A stretch of DNA of 64,000 bases, from the NCBI GenBank assembly GCA_963778945.1, contig CAVZWL010000014.1, positions 248,001-312,000 on the forward strand. Direction: 5' to 3'. Shown piece after piece: positions 19,018 through 28,345 of this stretch (positions are counted from its first letter, which is position 1; every line of letters begins with the position of its first letter). Made by a program: the position numbers and the translations under genes. This DNA comes from Fen-1254 sp963778945 (GTDB lineage: Bacteria; Bacteroidota; Ignavibacteria; UBA10030). The notes under the pieces are model-generated. The model was not told the origin of the DNA and searched no databases. It was given only the letters and a program-made list of their open reading frames with translations.

Positions 19018-19060
19018 GCCAGTCTTAAAAAACGATATTATCTTCCATTCGTCCCTTGAT
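19018..19060 (+). repeat. Probable remnant of repeat family A (left end only)
   Basis: Directly after the methyltransferase stop codon, the stretch TGCCAGTCTTAAAAAACGAT and following TATTATCTTCCATT resembles the left terminus of the family A elements found elsewhere in this window. No matching right end is visible, so it looks like a decayed half element. Confidence 0.45.
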
Positions 19061-19096
19061 AAATCAGAGCATCAGTTAACAACATAAGGATAACCT

Positions 19097-19546
19097 ATGA
19101 ACACCAATTCATCAAGCCAAGACGGCGCCGACGAGCGCACCGAATTTGAATCCTTCGAGGCAAGCATGCTCTCGGTTTCATTGACCGTGAAGGATCTCAA
19201 CAAAAGCCTTGCGTGGTATCATGATATGCTGGGTTTCGCGATCGATCGGAAGATTGAGCGTGAAGGCAAATTGCGTTCAGTAGCTCTCAAAGCAGGCGTC
19301 GTTCGGATCTCAATCAATCAAGATGACGGAGCCAAAGGATGGGACCGGATCAAAGGATTGGGATTCTCGCTGAACATAACGACAGATCAGAATATCGATA
19401 AGATTGCAAGCCGGATCAAAGAGCTTGGCGGCACTCTCGAATCAGAGCCCGCAGACATGCCATGGGGAGTGCGCTTATTCCGGTTGAAAGACCCGGACGG
19501 ATTCAAACTGGCGATTTCGTCGCCCCGTGCGGCTCAAGCGCTTTAA
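19097..19546 (+). CDS. VOC/glyoxalase-fold protein
   Basis: 149 residues with one vicinal-oxygen-chelate domain: start of the fold at MLSVSLTVKDLNKSLAWYHD, then a paired beta-alpha-beta module ending WGVRLFRLKDPDGFKLAI. The DPDG turn and the C-terminal Glu/Ala strand are typical of glyoxalase/bleomycin-resistance relatives such as Gloxalase-like PhnB or YaeR types. VOC dimers bind metals and small ligands; the actual substrate cannot be read. AAGGA precedes the ATG, and a strong terminator follows. Confidence 0.85.
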   Translation: MNTNSSSQDGADERTEFESFEASMLSVSLTVKDLNKSLAWYHDMLGFAIDRKIEREGKLRSVALKAGVVRISINQDDGAKGWDRIKGLGFSLNITTDQNIDKIASRIKELGGTLESEPADMPWGVRLFRLKDPDGFKLAISSPRAAQAL

Positions 19547-19563
19547 AATAAGGAAAGAATCCT

Positions 19564-19598
19564 GCGCTGCCGCACTTTGCCGCGGCAGCGCGCTTTTT
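19564..19598 (+). terminator. Rho-independent terminator after the VOC gene
   Basis: Perfect 10-bp GC-rich stem GCGCTGCCGC / GCGGCAGCGC (19564-19573 and 19582-19591) with an 8-nt loop, followed by GCTTTTTG. It ends the methyltransferase-VOC transcription unit. Confidence 0.88.
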
Positions 19599-19780
19599 GA
19601 CCTCTGCTCAATTGCACTTTGGCTTGAAATCCGATTTATCCGGCTTCAGCAAAAACAACAAAGCACTTTTGGCGGTGTCTCATTGCATCATCCCGCACGT
19701 ACAGCGGGGATCGAACCTGATGTCCGATGAATTTTTCTGAATCTATTCGCCAAAATCGATCTGTTCCTGTCCGCATTACC

Positions 19781-19922
19781 GGTGCCGGTTCTAAAAAATG
19801 ATATTGTATTGCATGAGACCCGCCTGCCATAGCATATAATATGTGCGGCGGGCAGGCTTGGTGCTGCGGAAATAATCCATTTCTGCTCGGCAAAACACAA
19901 TATTACTTCATTGAAGCAGCGC
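19781..19922 (+). repeat. Family A short inverted-repeat element (MITE-like), copy 1
   Basis: Left end GGTGCCGGTTCTAAAAAATG, right end TTCATTGAAGCAGCGC. The centre holds a long palindrome around GCATATAATATGTGC flanked by GCCTGCC and GGGCAGGC. Same ends and centre recur at 24724, 27716, 27821 and 62566. Confidence 0.8.
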
Positions 19923-19957
19923 GAGACCGCTCTGCCCTCTTCTCCGTGGATGAGGAA

Positions 19958-20986
19958 TCAATGTTTTATAACGAAGAGATATGCGCCAATGACCGGACCG
20001 CGCGGACGACGACCGTTTCGTTCCATCGGTGCATCTGGTGAAGGTTGTCCGTATTGCGGCTGAAACAGATACGCCGCATGGTTTATTGTATCGACGGAAA
20101 TTGTTTTTGCACCTGTCATCGTCATAACGGTAGCAACTACCGTGTATCGGTCAGGCGAATCTTCATGAACTATTGTTACATTGCTGTCCCGGCCGGCCGG
20201 AATATATATTAACTTCTCTGACGGATCCCAGCCAAGTGCGTCTACACCTTCGCCATTGAGTATTCTTGCCACAATCTTTCCGGTCGCAGGATTCACCACT
20301 GCTGAGGTTTTACTGCACCCGGAAAATATTCTGTCTGCAGACCGGTCATATGCAATCCCTGTCGGTCCCTCGCACGAATCTAACTGCCACGAACCGAGAA
20401 CATTCATCGTTTTTGAGTCGATGACCTGTATCGTGTTCTTTCTTTCATTATTTACGAACAGTTTTCCTTTCCCGTCGCTTGCAGCGCCTTCAGGTGCATT
20501 GTCTTCAAGCCGGGCTTCTCCTGTAATGATTCCAGTATTTGGATCGATTGCTGTAGCCGTACCGATAGTGCTGTGATTGGTCAGGATAATACGGTCTGAG
20601 AAGTCATCGTACATGATTCCATCCAGTCCGCCGGCCGGAATTTTGATTTTCCTGATCGCAGCAAGCGTTGTAAGATCAAACATAGTAACAGTGGAATCAC
20701 CGCGGTTGGTTGTAAATCCATGATTATATTTTGCTGCAAGTGCAATTCCGTGTGTGTTCGGTGTTTCCGGAATATCACCGACAACTTTGCCTGTGTTTCC
20801 ATCGATGACCATAACGTGGGAGCCGCGTGAGACAAATACGCGGCCGGTGCCGGGTTCAGCTGTCAGGTAGTCCGTCCCCCCTTCGCCGCCAATGCTGTAT
20901 TTCTGAATCGTAAAGGTCTGCGCATGCAAACCGCTGCCGATACAGTTCACTATGAGCATTACGGCGACTGCAAATAATTTTTTCAT
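19958..20986 (-). CDS. Secreted YncE-like beta-propeller protein
   Basis: The ATG at 20986 follows AGAGGA and gives a signal peptide MKKLFAVAVMLIVNCIGS cleaved near LHAQ. The 342-residue product is made of repeated blades with the pattern VIDGNTGKVVGDI, FDLTTLAAIRKI, IDPNTGIITGEA, VIDSKTMNVLGSW. This matches YncE/YVTN-type seven-bladed propellers, which are extracytoplasmic and may bind DNA, proteins or surfaces. The C-terminal tail is rich in Pro/Arg (MERNGRRPRGP). Function is not assignable. It faces away from the family A element 35 nt downstream of its stop. Confidence 0.8.
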   Translation of the reverse strand: MKKLFAVAVMLIVNCIGSGLHAQTFTIQKYSIGGEGGTDYLTAEPGTGRVFVSRGSHVMVIDGNTGKVVGDIPETPNTHGIALAAKYNHGFTTNRGDSTVTMFDLTTLAAIRKIKIPAGGLDGIMYDDFSDRIILTNHSTIGTATAIDPNTGIITGEARLEDNAPEGAASDGKGKLFVNNERKNTIQVIDSKTMNVLGSWQLDSCEGPTGIAYDRSADRIFSGCSKTSAVVNPATGKIVARILNGEGVDALGWDPSEKLIYIPAGRDSNVTIVHEDSPDRYTVVATVMTMTGAKTISVDTINHAAYLFQPQYGQPSPDAPMERNGRRPRGPVIGAYLFVIKH

Positions 20987-21252
20987 ATTATCCTCTTTGG
21001 CTATATATAAAATACTTAACTCCTCCAAAACGAAAAACGATGATTTAGTTTTGTTTAGAAATTTCGGTCAATTTCTTTCATATGGATCTATCCGAATTTT
21101 GAGTCCCTGCGTCTCTTTATAATCATGGTGAACAATTCCTCGCGCCTCATGATATTCGATCTGCCCCATCTCAAAAAGGGACAATGATAAAAACGGCCAA
21201 AAGCATCCGAAGACGGAATATAATGTGTTTTATTCCAATGCTTCTTCAATTC

Positions 21253-23246
21253 TTAGTGTTTGTCTATCAAATAATCCGGATAAAATTTGATCATACAATC
21301 CGGACAGAGGCCGTGTGTAAATTTCGCATCGCTGTATTTCTGAATATAACTCTCTACTTGCTGCCAATAACCATGATCATCTCTTATCTTCTTACACGAA
21401 GCACAGATCGGAATCAGTCCGCTTAAAGTCTTGACTTCTGCCAGAGCTGTTTTGAGTTCATTGATTAGTTTTTCGCGCTCAGCTTCCGCTTCTTTGCGCA
21501 AAGTGATATCTTCTTTGACAGCAAGGAAATGCGTAACGATTCCGTTTACATCCATGATCGGAGAAATAATTGCGGACTCCCAATACAATTCGCCGTTTTT
21601 CTTTTTGTTATGAAACTCGCCTTGCCATTCACTGCCGGATGTAATCTTATTCCAGAGCTGCTTATATTCTTCCGGCGGTTTTTCGCCGGATTTAAGAATA
21701 CGAGGATTCTTACCGATAGCTTCTGCGAGCGAGTATCCTGTTATTTGTACGAATTTGGGATTCACGTACTCTATAGCGCCGTTTAAATCTGTAATGACGA
21801 TAGAAGCGGGGCTTTGCTCTACAGCACGAGACAGTTTATTCAATGCTGCTTCAGCCCGTCTGCGCTCGGAAATGTCCCGAATATTGAACTGGATAACCTT
21901 ATAACTGTCGACAAAATATACACTGCTGACAAATTCCAGATAGAGAATCCGCCCATCTTTTGTTTCCAGCGGTATGCTTTCATAATGAAAATATTTTTTC
22001 TCCTTTAATTCTAAAAACTTTTCCCTGATGAGGCACGATATCCTTGAATAATCCCAAATCCCATATTCTCTTTCCAGTGAGCTCTTCACACGAATAGCCC
22101 AGCATTTCGATCAAGAACGGATTAACATCAACAATCATTCCGGTCTCAGAGTCGAGGATGAGAATTCCATCTCTTGCTGCCTCGAAGAGCCGGCGATAAC
22201 GTTTTTCCGACTTCCGAAGCGCTTCCGCAGATTTATATTGCTCCTGAAAGAAACGAGTGCGTTGGCGGCGCCATACAAATCCTACGCTCGTCCCTGCTCC
22301 GGTAAATAATGCATATACAAGAAAAATGATCAGCCACAATCTTTCTTTCAGAGGGGCATCCACCTCTTCTTTATCGATGCGGGCGACTAAAAACCATGGA
22401 GTATCGGGTATTGATTTAATATACGCGATGACCGGCATTCCGTGATAATCTATGCCTTCGACGATTCCGGTCTGCCCTAAAACTGCTTTGACAGCGGGAA
22501 CATCTTTATCTTCCAGCGGAATCCGCAGATTCAAAGCTGCATCCGCTTGATACTTTAGGTCATTCAAAAAAAGGGCACTATTCCCATCCCGGCGGATGAT
22601 CAACGATTCGGCTGTCCGGCTTGGTGTCGGCCATTTTTCGATAAGGGGATAGAGATATTCTTCCGGACTGATTCTCAAAGCAAGAACTGCAAGCAATCGT
22701 TTTGGGGAACGATCTTCAAGGATTGGAACAAGAACTTTCAGATAAATATGCCGATCTTGATCATTACGGTAAAAATCCTGAAAAGCAATATTTCCTGACA
22801 GCAAAATTTCTGTGTTTTTTGGATCAATGATAAGTCGGGCTTGCTCTTTATTCTCCGGAAGTACTAATATCGAATTCATTTGAGCATCCAGCAGCATCAT
22901 GAGATCGTAATTATAGACCTTCAGTCCTTGCCCCGCCCACATTGACGATCTCTTTCTTTGCGCTGCGATCATTCCGGTTGTTGATATACCGTTTCACGAT
23001 TGCTGAGAATGCATCGTTCTTGTAAAAAAACAGTCCATCCCCCAGCCGTTCATTTCGCCATCCTTCGACCTGGCCTACTTTTAAATCTGCTACAGCAGAG
23101 AGCTGGTTTTCTATTTCAGCGTGATAGCTTTTCTTAAATTTTTGATAGGCGAAATAGCCGCCGGTAAAGATGCACGCCGCAAGAAGCAGGAATATTATCA
23201 GAAATACATATCCGATTCGATAGTCTGTACTTTCAGAATTATTCAT
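21253..23246 (-). CDS. Membrane PAS sensor with Cys4 C-terminal cap (two frameshifts)
   Basis: Three overlapping frames make one protein of about 660 residues. It has a membrane helix at about 13-33 and an extracytoplasmic Cache-like region. A second helix follows (LIIFLVYALFTGAG), then a PAS domain split by a shift near 22010-22045, a second complete PAS/PAC (VEQSPASIVITDLNG) and a coiled coil. The end is a Cys-rich cap, LIPICASCKKIRDD and GLCPDC. The other shift is at a GGGG run near 22935-22950. No histidine kinase, GGDEF or HTH output is present; the two CxxC pairs suggest a zinc-binding end. The same cap occurs at the end of many PAS proteins in related bacteria. An insertion sequence lies about 100 bp upstream. 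Confidence 0.8.
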
Positions 23247-23341
23247 ACCGAACCTTTCAGGATATGCACAACGTCACTGAGTAAAAGTAACACTCCATAG
23301 AGTGAATAGCAATATACGGATTTGCGGCTTTTCGATGCGCA

Positions 23342-24657
23342 TTGACTCATAAATAATGTAACTTTAGAGGTATTGCGAAATAGTCGTTGACTCATAATAT
23401 ATGTAACCGAAAAAAGAAAGGTTACATATATGGGAATCAACAGCAAACGAGAATATCTTGAATCCATTCGAGAACGTTATCGAATCGCGAGAAAGAAACA
23501 AAAGCGTAAAATCCTCGATGAATTTTGTGCTGTTTGTGAATATAACCGTAAATATGCTATCCGGCTGTTACGTAATCTAAAGAATACACGTAAAAGCTTT
23601 TTGACCAAATGTAAAGGCCGACCAAAGAAATATGCTGATCCAGTCATTGTGGAAGTCCTTAAATGCATCTGGAGCATCCTTAATCTTCCGTGCTCCAAAC
23701 GGCTCAAAGCAGCTTTACCACTCTGGCTCCCGTTCTACAATACATTTTTCCATAAGAACTTAGACTCAAAACAATCTTCATTGCTGCTGAGTATCTCTCC
23801 GTCCACCATTGACCGCCTTATGGCTCCTGTGCGTGCCTCAGCACACAAATACGGCCTCTCTACGACCAAGCCAGGATCATTGCTTAAACGGCACATTCCC
23901 ATCGCAACCGATCAATGGGACGAAAAACGCCCCGGATTTCTCGAAGCCGATACCGTCGCTCACTGCGGCACTACAACCGAAGGAATGTATGTTTTAACGA
24001 TCAATTGCATCGATTTGGCCACTTCTTGGCGTGAACAACGAGCTGTCTGGGGAAAAGGTGAACGAGGTGTGCTCTCTGCTCTTAAGGACATTGAAGGATC
24101 ATTACCCTTTCCCATTCTTGGCTTCGATTGCGACAATGGTTCTGAATTCTTAAATTGGCCCATTCATAAATACTTTACTGATCGCAAAAGTCCTGTACAG
24201 TTTACACGTTCTCGACCTTATCACAAAAACGATAACGCCCATGTGGAAGAAAAAAATTGGACTCTCGTCCGCCAATATCTTGGCTATCAGCGCTTTGCTC
24301 AACCACACTTGGCAAAACTCCTGGACTCTCTCTATTGTTCTCAATGGAAGTTGCTTATGAACTTCTTTATTCCATCGACCAAGCTTATTGCTAAAAAACG
24401 TGTCGGAGCGAAGATTAAAAAACTTTATGATGAACCCCAGACTCCTTTCCAACGGCTTCTCCTGTCTCCCGAGATCCCGGAATCTACCAAAATCAAGCTA
24501 CAGGATACATACTCAAAGCTTAATCCTTTTATTCTCCAAAAGATTATGAAAAAGAAAATCCATGCTATCGTTAAACAGGCCGATCCTTTACCTCGGTATC
24601 TCCTCAAAAAGGATTCTCCTACTCCATAATTTATGGTTACCTTTATTTATGACGCAA
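23342..24657 (+). mobile_element. Insertion sequence with DDE transposase (ISNCY/IS1202-like)
   Basis: About 1.3 kb. The ends TTGACTCATAAATAATGTAAC (left, 23342) and, reverse-complemented, TTGCGTCATAAATAAAGG then TAAC (right, ending 24657) form imperfect terminal inverted repeats. The left end motif occurs a second time at about 23396, just before the transposase start. No clear target duplication is visible. Family assignment rests on the transposase type and is tentative. Confidence 0.78.
23430..24629 (+). CDS. DDE transposase with integrase core
   Basis: 399 residues. The N-terminal part is basic and helix-turn-helix-like (KYAIRLLRNL, then KGRPKKY). The rve/RNase H-like core carries the acidic triad: Asp in FLEADTVAHCG, Asp in LGFDCDNGSEF and Glu in NAHVEEKNWTLV. 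The NDNAHVEEKNW block is typical of the ISNCY/IS1202-type transposases. The frame is intact, unlike many neighbours, so the element may still be functional. GTTACATATATG leads directly into the start codon. Confidence 0.9.
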   Translation: MGINSKREYLESIRERYRIARKKQKRKILDEFCAVCEYNRKYAIRLLRNLKNTRKSFLTKCKGRPKKYADPVIVEVLKCIWSILNLPCSKRLKAALPLWLPFYNTFFHKNLDSKQSSLLLSISPSTIDRLMAPVRASAHKYGLSTTKPGSLLKRHIPIATDQWDEKRPGFLEADTVAHCGTTTEGMYVLTINCIDLATSWREQRAVWGKGERGVLSALKDIEGSLPFPILGFDCDNGSEFLNWPIHKYFTDRKSPVQFTRSRPYHKNDNAHVEEKNWTLVRQYLGYQRFAQPHLAKLLDSLYCSQWKLLMNFFIPSTKLIAKKRVGAKIKKLYDEPQTPFQRLLLSPEIPESTKIKLQDTYSKLNPFILQKIMKKKIHAIVKQADPLPRYLLKKDSPTP

Positions 24658-24723
24658 CACGGATGACAACAAAAGGCTGGGCGGATTTGATAAAGAACAG
24701 CTCATGATCGGTATTATAAAATG

Positions 24724-24852
24724 CTAGCGCCGCTTCAAATAAATAAAGTTGTATTTCATTGAAAGAAATGTCAATATTTCCGCGGCACATATTATATGTT
24801 ATGGCAGCCGGGCATCATCGGATGCAATGTCATTTCAATGGAATGGCACCAG
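24724..24852 (-). repeat. Family A element, copy 2 (inverted orientation)
   Basis: Ends CTAGCGCCGCTTCAAATAAA and GGAATGGCACCAG, with the palindromic core GCACATATTATATG. Reverse-complemented it aligns with copies at 27716 and 27821. It sits about 70 bp beyond the insertion sequence. Confidence 0.78.
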
Positions 24853-24966
24853 CATATCATATACACATAATAAAAGAGCAGATTATATGTAAGTTTTTTT
24901 TATTGATGGCTGCTCTGCGAGTTATTTTTTAACTCCAAATATCTCCAATAAATATCATCTTTTATT

Positions 24967-25086
24967 GTAACTACTCAGCGTTTAATTTAAGGATTAAAAT
25001 CCCCCGCAAAAATCGCCTCCCCCTTTGCAAAGGGGGATTTAAAACTGAGCAAAAGAGCATTTTTTCAAAATAAGCTGAGTAGTTAC
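24967..25086. mobile_element. Family B MITE-like element with perfect ends and target duplication
   Basis: A 120-bp element with perfect 13-bp terminal inverted repeats GTAACTACTCAGC / GCTGAGTAGTTAC. It is flanked on both sides by the same 8 bp, CTTTTATT (24959-24966 and 25087-25094), which looks like a target-site duplication. Inside is a hairpin CCCCCTTTGCAAAGGGGG. No coding capacity, so movement would need a transposase in trans. Confidence 0.82.
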
Positions 25087-25345
25087 CTTTTATTTAGATT
25101 GTGCGGAACTATAAATTCCAAACAAGTCATACGGCTTTTTCCTAAAATTATCGTTCAAACAAACTCAGATCAAAAATCTTTTAGTTTGCAATTCCGTTCT
25201 TGCGACTCTGTTCTTCCAGATCGAATTGCTGAAAAAAGCAGAACGCTTCATCTTTAGTTTTTGAATGTATTGATACTTTGGTGCGCTTACCTTTAGCATT
25301 GGGTTAGTAGAGATGGCAGATCCATGAAGAACTCTTTGATAGAAA

Positions 25346-25372
25346 CAAAAAAACCTCCAATTGTCGGAGGTA
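25346..25372 (-). terminator. Terminator downstream of tRNA-Val
   Basis: On the minus strand ACCTCC and GGAGGT pair around a 7-nt loop and are followed by seven T. It lies about 60 nt after the tRNA-Val 3' end and would terminate that transcript. Confidence 0.8.
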
Positions 25373-25428
25373 TTAGTCACCAATTTAGTAACCATTTTTA
25401 TTTTTCGCCTTAAAACCGGCGATTTCAG

Positions 25429-25503
25429 TGGGCGCTGCGGGGATCGAACCTGCGACCTTACGCGTGTGAGGCGTACGCTCTGAACCAGCTGAGCTAAGCG
25501 CCC
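25429..25503 (-). tRNA. tRNA-Val (anticodon CAC)
   Basis: Cloverleaf on the minus strand: acceptor GGGCGCT / AGCGCCC, D-arm AGCTCAGCTGGTTCAGAGC, anticodon stem TACGC/GCGTA with loop CTCACAC giving anticodon CAC, T-arm with GGTTCGATCC, discriminator A. CCA is not encoded directly after it. Confidence 0.95.
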
Positions 25504-25887
25504 ATTTCGGGCATAAATTGAAACTTAATAAAATCTCTTTTCAAAGAATTTCGAAGGATTTCATTTCGCCATACCTTCGATCACTCCTAAATGCTCGCCT
25601 TATAACTCGCAATCTACTTGCAGTTTCTTACAGTCCGATTACTGTCAGCACTGTCAAGAATGTGATTATACTATGGAAAGATACGAAAGAATCGCTCTGA
25701 AGGCAATATACGTTCTCTAAAAAACACATGTTACCGCTAGTATGACTCCTTGGACTGTGGGATGTCCAAGCTTTATTCAGTTGGACAGTCGAAGCACCCT
25801 CCGTTAATAAAACAATGAGAAGAGCTTTGCTCGGATGCAGCGGAATAATTTCAAACATCTCTTTCTTTTCCCCAAACGACGATTCGA
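25504..25887. other. Intergenic, nothing recognised
   Basis: 384 bp between tRNA-Val and the TPR gene end, both minus strand. Contains no ORF with recognisable content and no strong hairpin; it presumably holds the tRNA promoter in its proximal part. Confidence 0.5.
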
Positions 25888-27382
25888 TCACTCTTTTTTT
25901 ATTTCCTCAACCATTTGACAAGCATGCTGGAATCCCAACGCGCAGCTTCTCTGGGCATCATCTGCTGCCTCGCGTTTCATACCTTTCTTCAAGTAAGTCA
26001 AAGCTCGAGTGTAGAACATTTCGCCGTTCTGATTATCAAGCTTCAGGAAAAAACTTATCGCCTCCAGCGCGTTGTCATAATTTCCCCGCTCGAATTCTAT
26101 TCTCCCCATAAGTTTGTATGCAGCGGTATATTCTCTTTTGCGTGCAATGACCTGACGCAGATCAGCAAGAGATTTATCCGGAAGTTGAAGATAATAAAAG
26201 CAAACGCCCCGATTATAATAACTGATATAATCTTCCCCATTCAATTCCAACGCTTCGTTCAGTTCTTGAACCGCAGATTCATATTGCCCTTTTTGTAAAT
26301 ATTCATAACCTCTGTTGGCATATACTTTCGCTTTTGCACCGTCGCTTTCATAGAATTCTTTTTGCTGCCGCACCCATTTATCAGTTGGATCGAGCTTCTC
26401 TGCCTGTTCAATCAATTCCTGTGCATCCGACATCCGGTTTAAGCTGTACAGCACTTTCGATTTCCACCGCAAATAATCCGCATCCTTTGGATCAAGAGAT
26501 ATTGCATGGTCAAGATCCTGCATCGCTCGTTTATAATCTCTCAGCCAGTAATAACACTCTCCCCGTTCGGCATAGTATACTGCCCTTTCCGTAATCTGGA
26601 GAGCTTCATTATAGAGCAATATCGCGTCGTCGAATCGCCTATCGTACTTTAGGATGTTCGCTTTATCGCCGGCAATCATGGCTCTCAAACGTTTAATATC
26701 CGGATTCACCGACAGGAACCGTTCAGATTCGTTTACAAATTCTTCCATTTGATTATACGACCCGCCCCAGCGCGGCGTCAAACTATAGAGATACGTCTTT
26801 CGCACTTCAAATCCATACGGATTGTTTTTCAAAGATTCTTTCAGTGAATTCAGCTTCAAAGCATCATTACTTGTACACATACCGATCCGAATCAGCATAG
26901 CATAGCACACATCCATTTTCGGATTGATCTTCAATGCACTTTCGATATCCTGCAACGCCAGCGAGAAGTATCGCTCCATGCCTTTGAATTGGCTCTCCGA
27001 CGTTTCCGAAGACCAAGCAGCCCCGCGCGCAGCTGAAGCGCATGCAGAATAGTACTCTGCACGCGCAACATAAGGAGCACACAACGAAGGATACCCGGCG
27101 ACCCATTGATTTAAATACGATTCATACAGCGGAATGGCTTGAGAAAAAACCGCATAAGCTTCAAATACATTCGACTCTTCTCTAAAATCCTGTTCGTAGG
27201 TCCGCTGCATTTCTTCAAGCTTTTCGGTCAACGATTTATAAACCCGATTTTGGAAAAGGAACAATATAGTCCCCTGATCAACTGCCCGGCGGCTTCGTCC
27301 GGACTGAATACTTGTTTGTGAAAAAGTGTATTGAGCGAGGAAAACTAAGAAGACAACGAAAAGAACTGTACGACCTCATCAT
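25888..27382 (-). CDS. Exported TPR protein, DUF4034-like (N-terminus frame-disrupted)
   Basis: The clean frame from 27264 codes 458 residues without a good start. Upstream, an ATG pair near 27379-27382 follows GGAGG. A hydrophobic signal-like stretch LFVVFLVFLAQYTFSQ and then FSPDEAAGQLIRGLY appear in alternating frames, so one or more base errors sit between 27250 and 27370. The N-terminal 200 residues resemble DUF4034; from about residue 210 there are at least six TPR motifs (YAERGECYYWLRDYKRAMQD, YANRGYEYLQKGQYESAVQE, and others). It probably acts as a periplasmic protein-interaction scaffold. Partners are unknown. Confidence 0.7.
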
Positions 27383-27715
27383 GCCTCCATCATTTATGCC
27401 GTCGTGATTTATTTTTCGATTGGACCGCGACTGATCTTTCCTACGGGAAAATACTAATGAGACATGCGGTCCGGGTAACAATCCATCCTTACCTGTGAAG
27501 CAACATTAATAAGATTTTATAATGAATGCAACGGCAATCAAGTTCTAAATTTCTCCATAAGAATCATTTTAAAAAAAATGAATTGCTTCTTTTTCATTAT
27601 AAGCATTCGACGGCCTTATCCTGGAGGGATCGCAGAATCACGGTTCATGAGCTGATGGGTTCCCAGACCATCGATCATGAGAAGAATGGAAGAAAAAACG
27701 AGATGAATAAAAAAA

Positions 27716-27824
27716 CTAGTGCCATTCTTAAAAAATGATATTGCATTCCATGAGGCACAGTGCCGCGAAAATATTGATATTTCTATCAATGAAATACAAC
27801 TTTATTTATTTGAAGCGGCACTAG
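27716..27824 (+). repeat. Family A element, copy 3
   Basis: 109 bp from CTAGTGCC to GGCACTAG. The first and last ~40 bp are imperfect inverted repeats of one another (AGTGCCATTCTTAAAAAATG against the reverse complement AGTGCCGCTTCAAATAAATA). TA lies just inside each end within CTAG, consistent with a TA target duplication of the IS630/Tc type, which is inference. Confidence 0.85.
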
Positions 27825-27962
27825 TGCTATTTCTAAAAGATGATATTGTATTCCATGAGGCCTGCCATAGCATATAATATGTGCGGCGGGCAGGCATAGT
27901 GGTGCGAAAATAATGAACTTCTCACGGCAAAACACAAAATAACTTCATTGAAGCGGCATTAG
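27821..27962 (+). repeat. Family A element, copy 4, abutting copy 3
   Basis: Starts with the CTAG that ends copy 3 and runs to GCGGCATTAG. It carries the same palindromic core as copy 1 (GCCTGCC, GCATATAATATGTGC, GGGCAGGC). The terminal TTAG bases supply the stop codon of the pilin-like gene on the opposite strand. Confidence 0.85.
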
Positions 27963-28345
27963 TTGAGAACCTGAATAACGTTCGATTGTTCGGTTACGCT
28001 CATACTCACTCGGATCGAATCGTCATCTGAAACCAGCCATCCGACGCCTACAATGGTCAGCTGCGACTGCGAGGCATTTTGAATATAATATCGCCCGTTT
28101 TCGTTTTGCGAAATTCTCGAAATATTGTTAAATGTAACGCCGGAAAAAGTTCTATTGCCACCCCCAAGGTAATAGGGTTTTACATAGTATTGACGCGCCT
28201 GACCTGCGAGGATTTGTAAGTCTTGAATAATGGCTGCCCGGCTTGCTTCGATATTGTCCTCCTGAAATAACGATATACCCACAGCTATAGCTGCTCCCAC
28301 AATAATCACAACTAAAATAATAAGCAGCATCTGTTGATTACTCAT
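27959..28345 (-). CDS. Small type IV pilin-like membrane protein
   Basis: 128 residues beginning MSNQQMLLIILVVIIVGAAI, a hydrophobic N-terminal helix directly after a very short leader, then a soluble domain with NRTFSGVTFNNISRI and a beta-rich end. The layout is that of minor pilins and pseudopilins, but a classical G-F/E prepilin peptidase site is not evident. No pilus assembly genes are nearby. The stop codon lies in the end of a family A element, so the original C-terminus may have differed. Confidence 0.55.
   Translation of the reverse strand: MSNQQMLLIILVVIIVGAAIAVGISLFQEDNIEASRAAIIQDLQILAGQARQYYVKPYYLGGGNRTFSGVTFNNISRISQNENGRYYIQNASQSQLTIVGVGWLVSDDDSIRVSMSVTEQSNVIQVLN

Noticed and set aside
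25016..25041. CCCCCTTTGCAAAGGGGG hairpin as a transcription terminator
   Set aside because: It is the internal palindrome of the family B element, and the following T-run is weak.
25165..25395. 76-codon minus-strand ORF between MITE and tRNA-Val
   Set aside because: Overlaps the tRNA terminator hairpin and shows no family features.
27716..27962. CRISPR array from the repeated family A units
   Set aside because: Only two adjacent units, over 100 bp each, with inverted termini and no spacers; no cas genes in the window.
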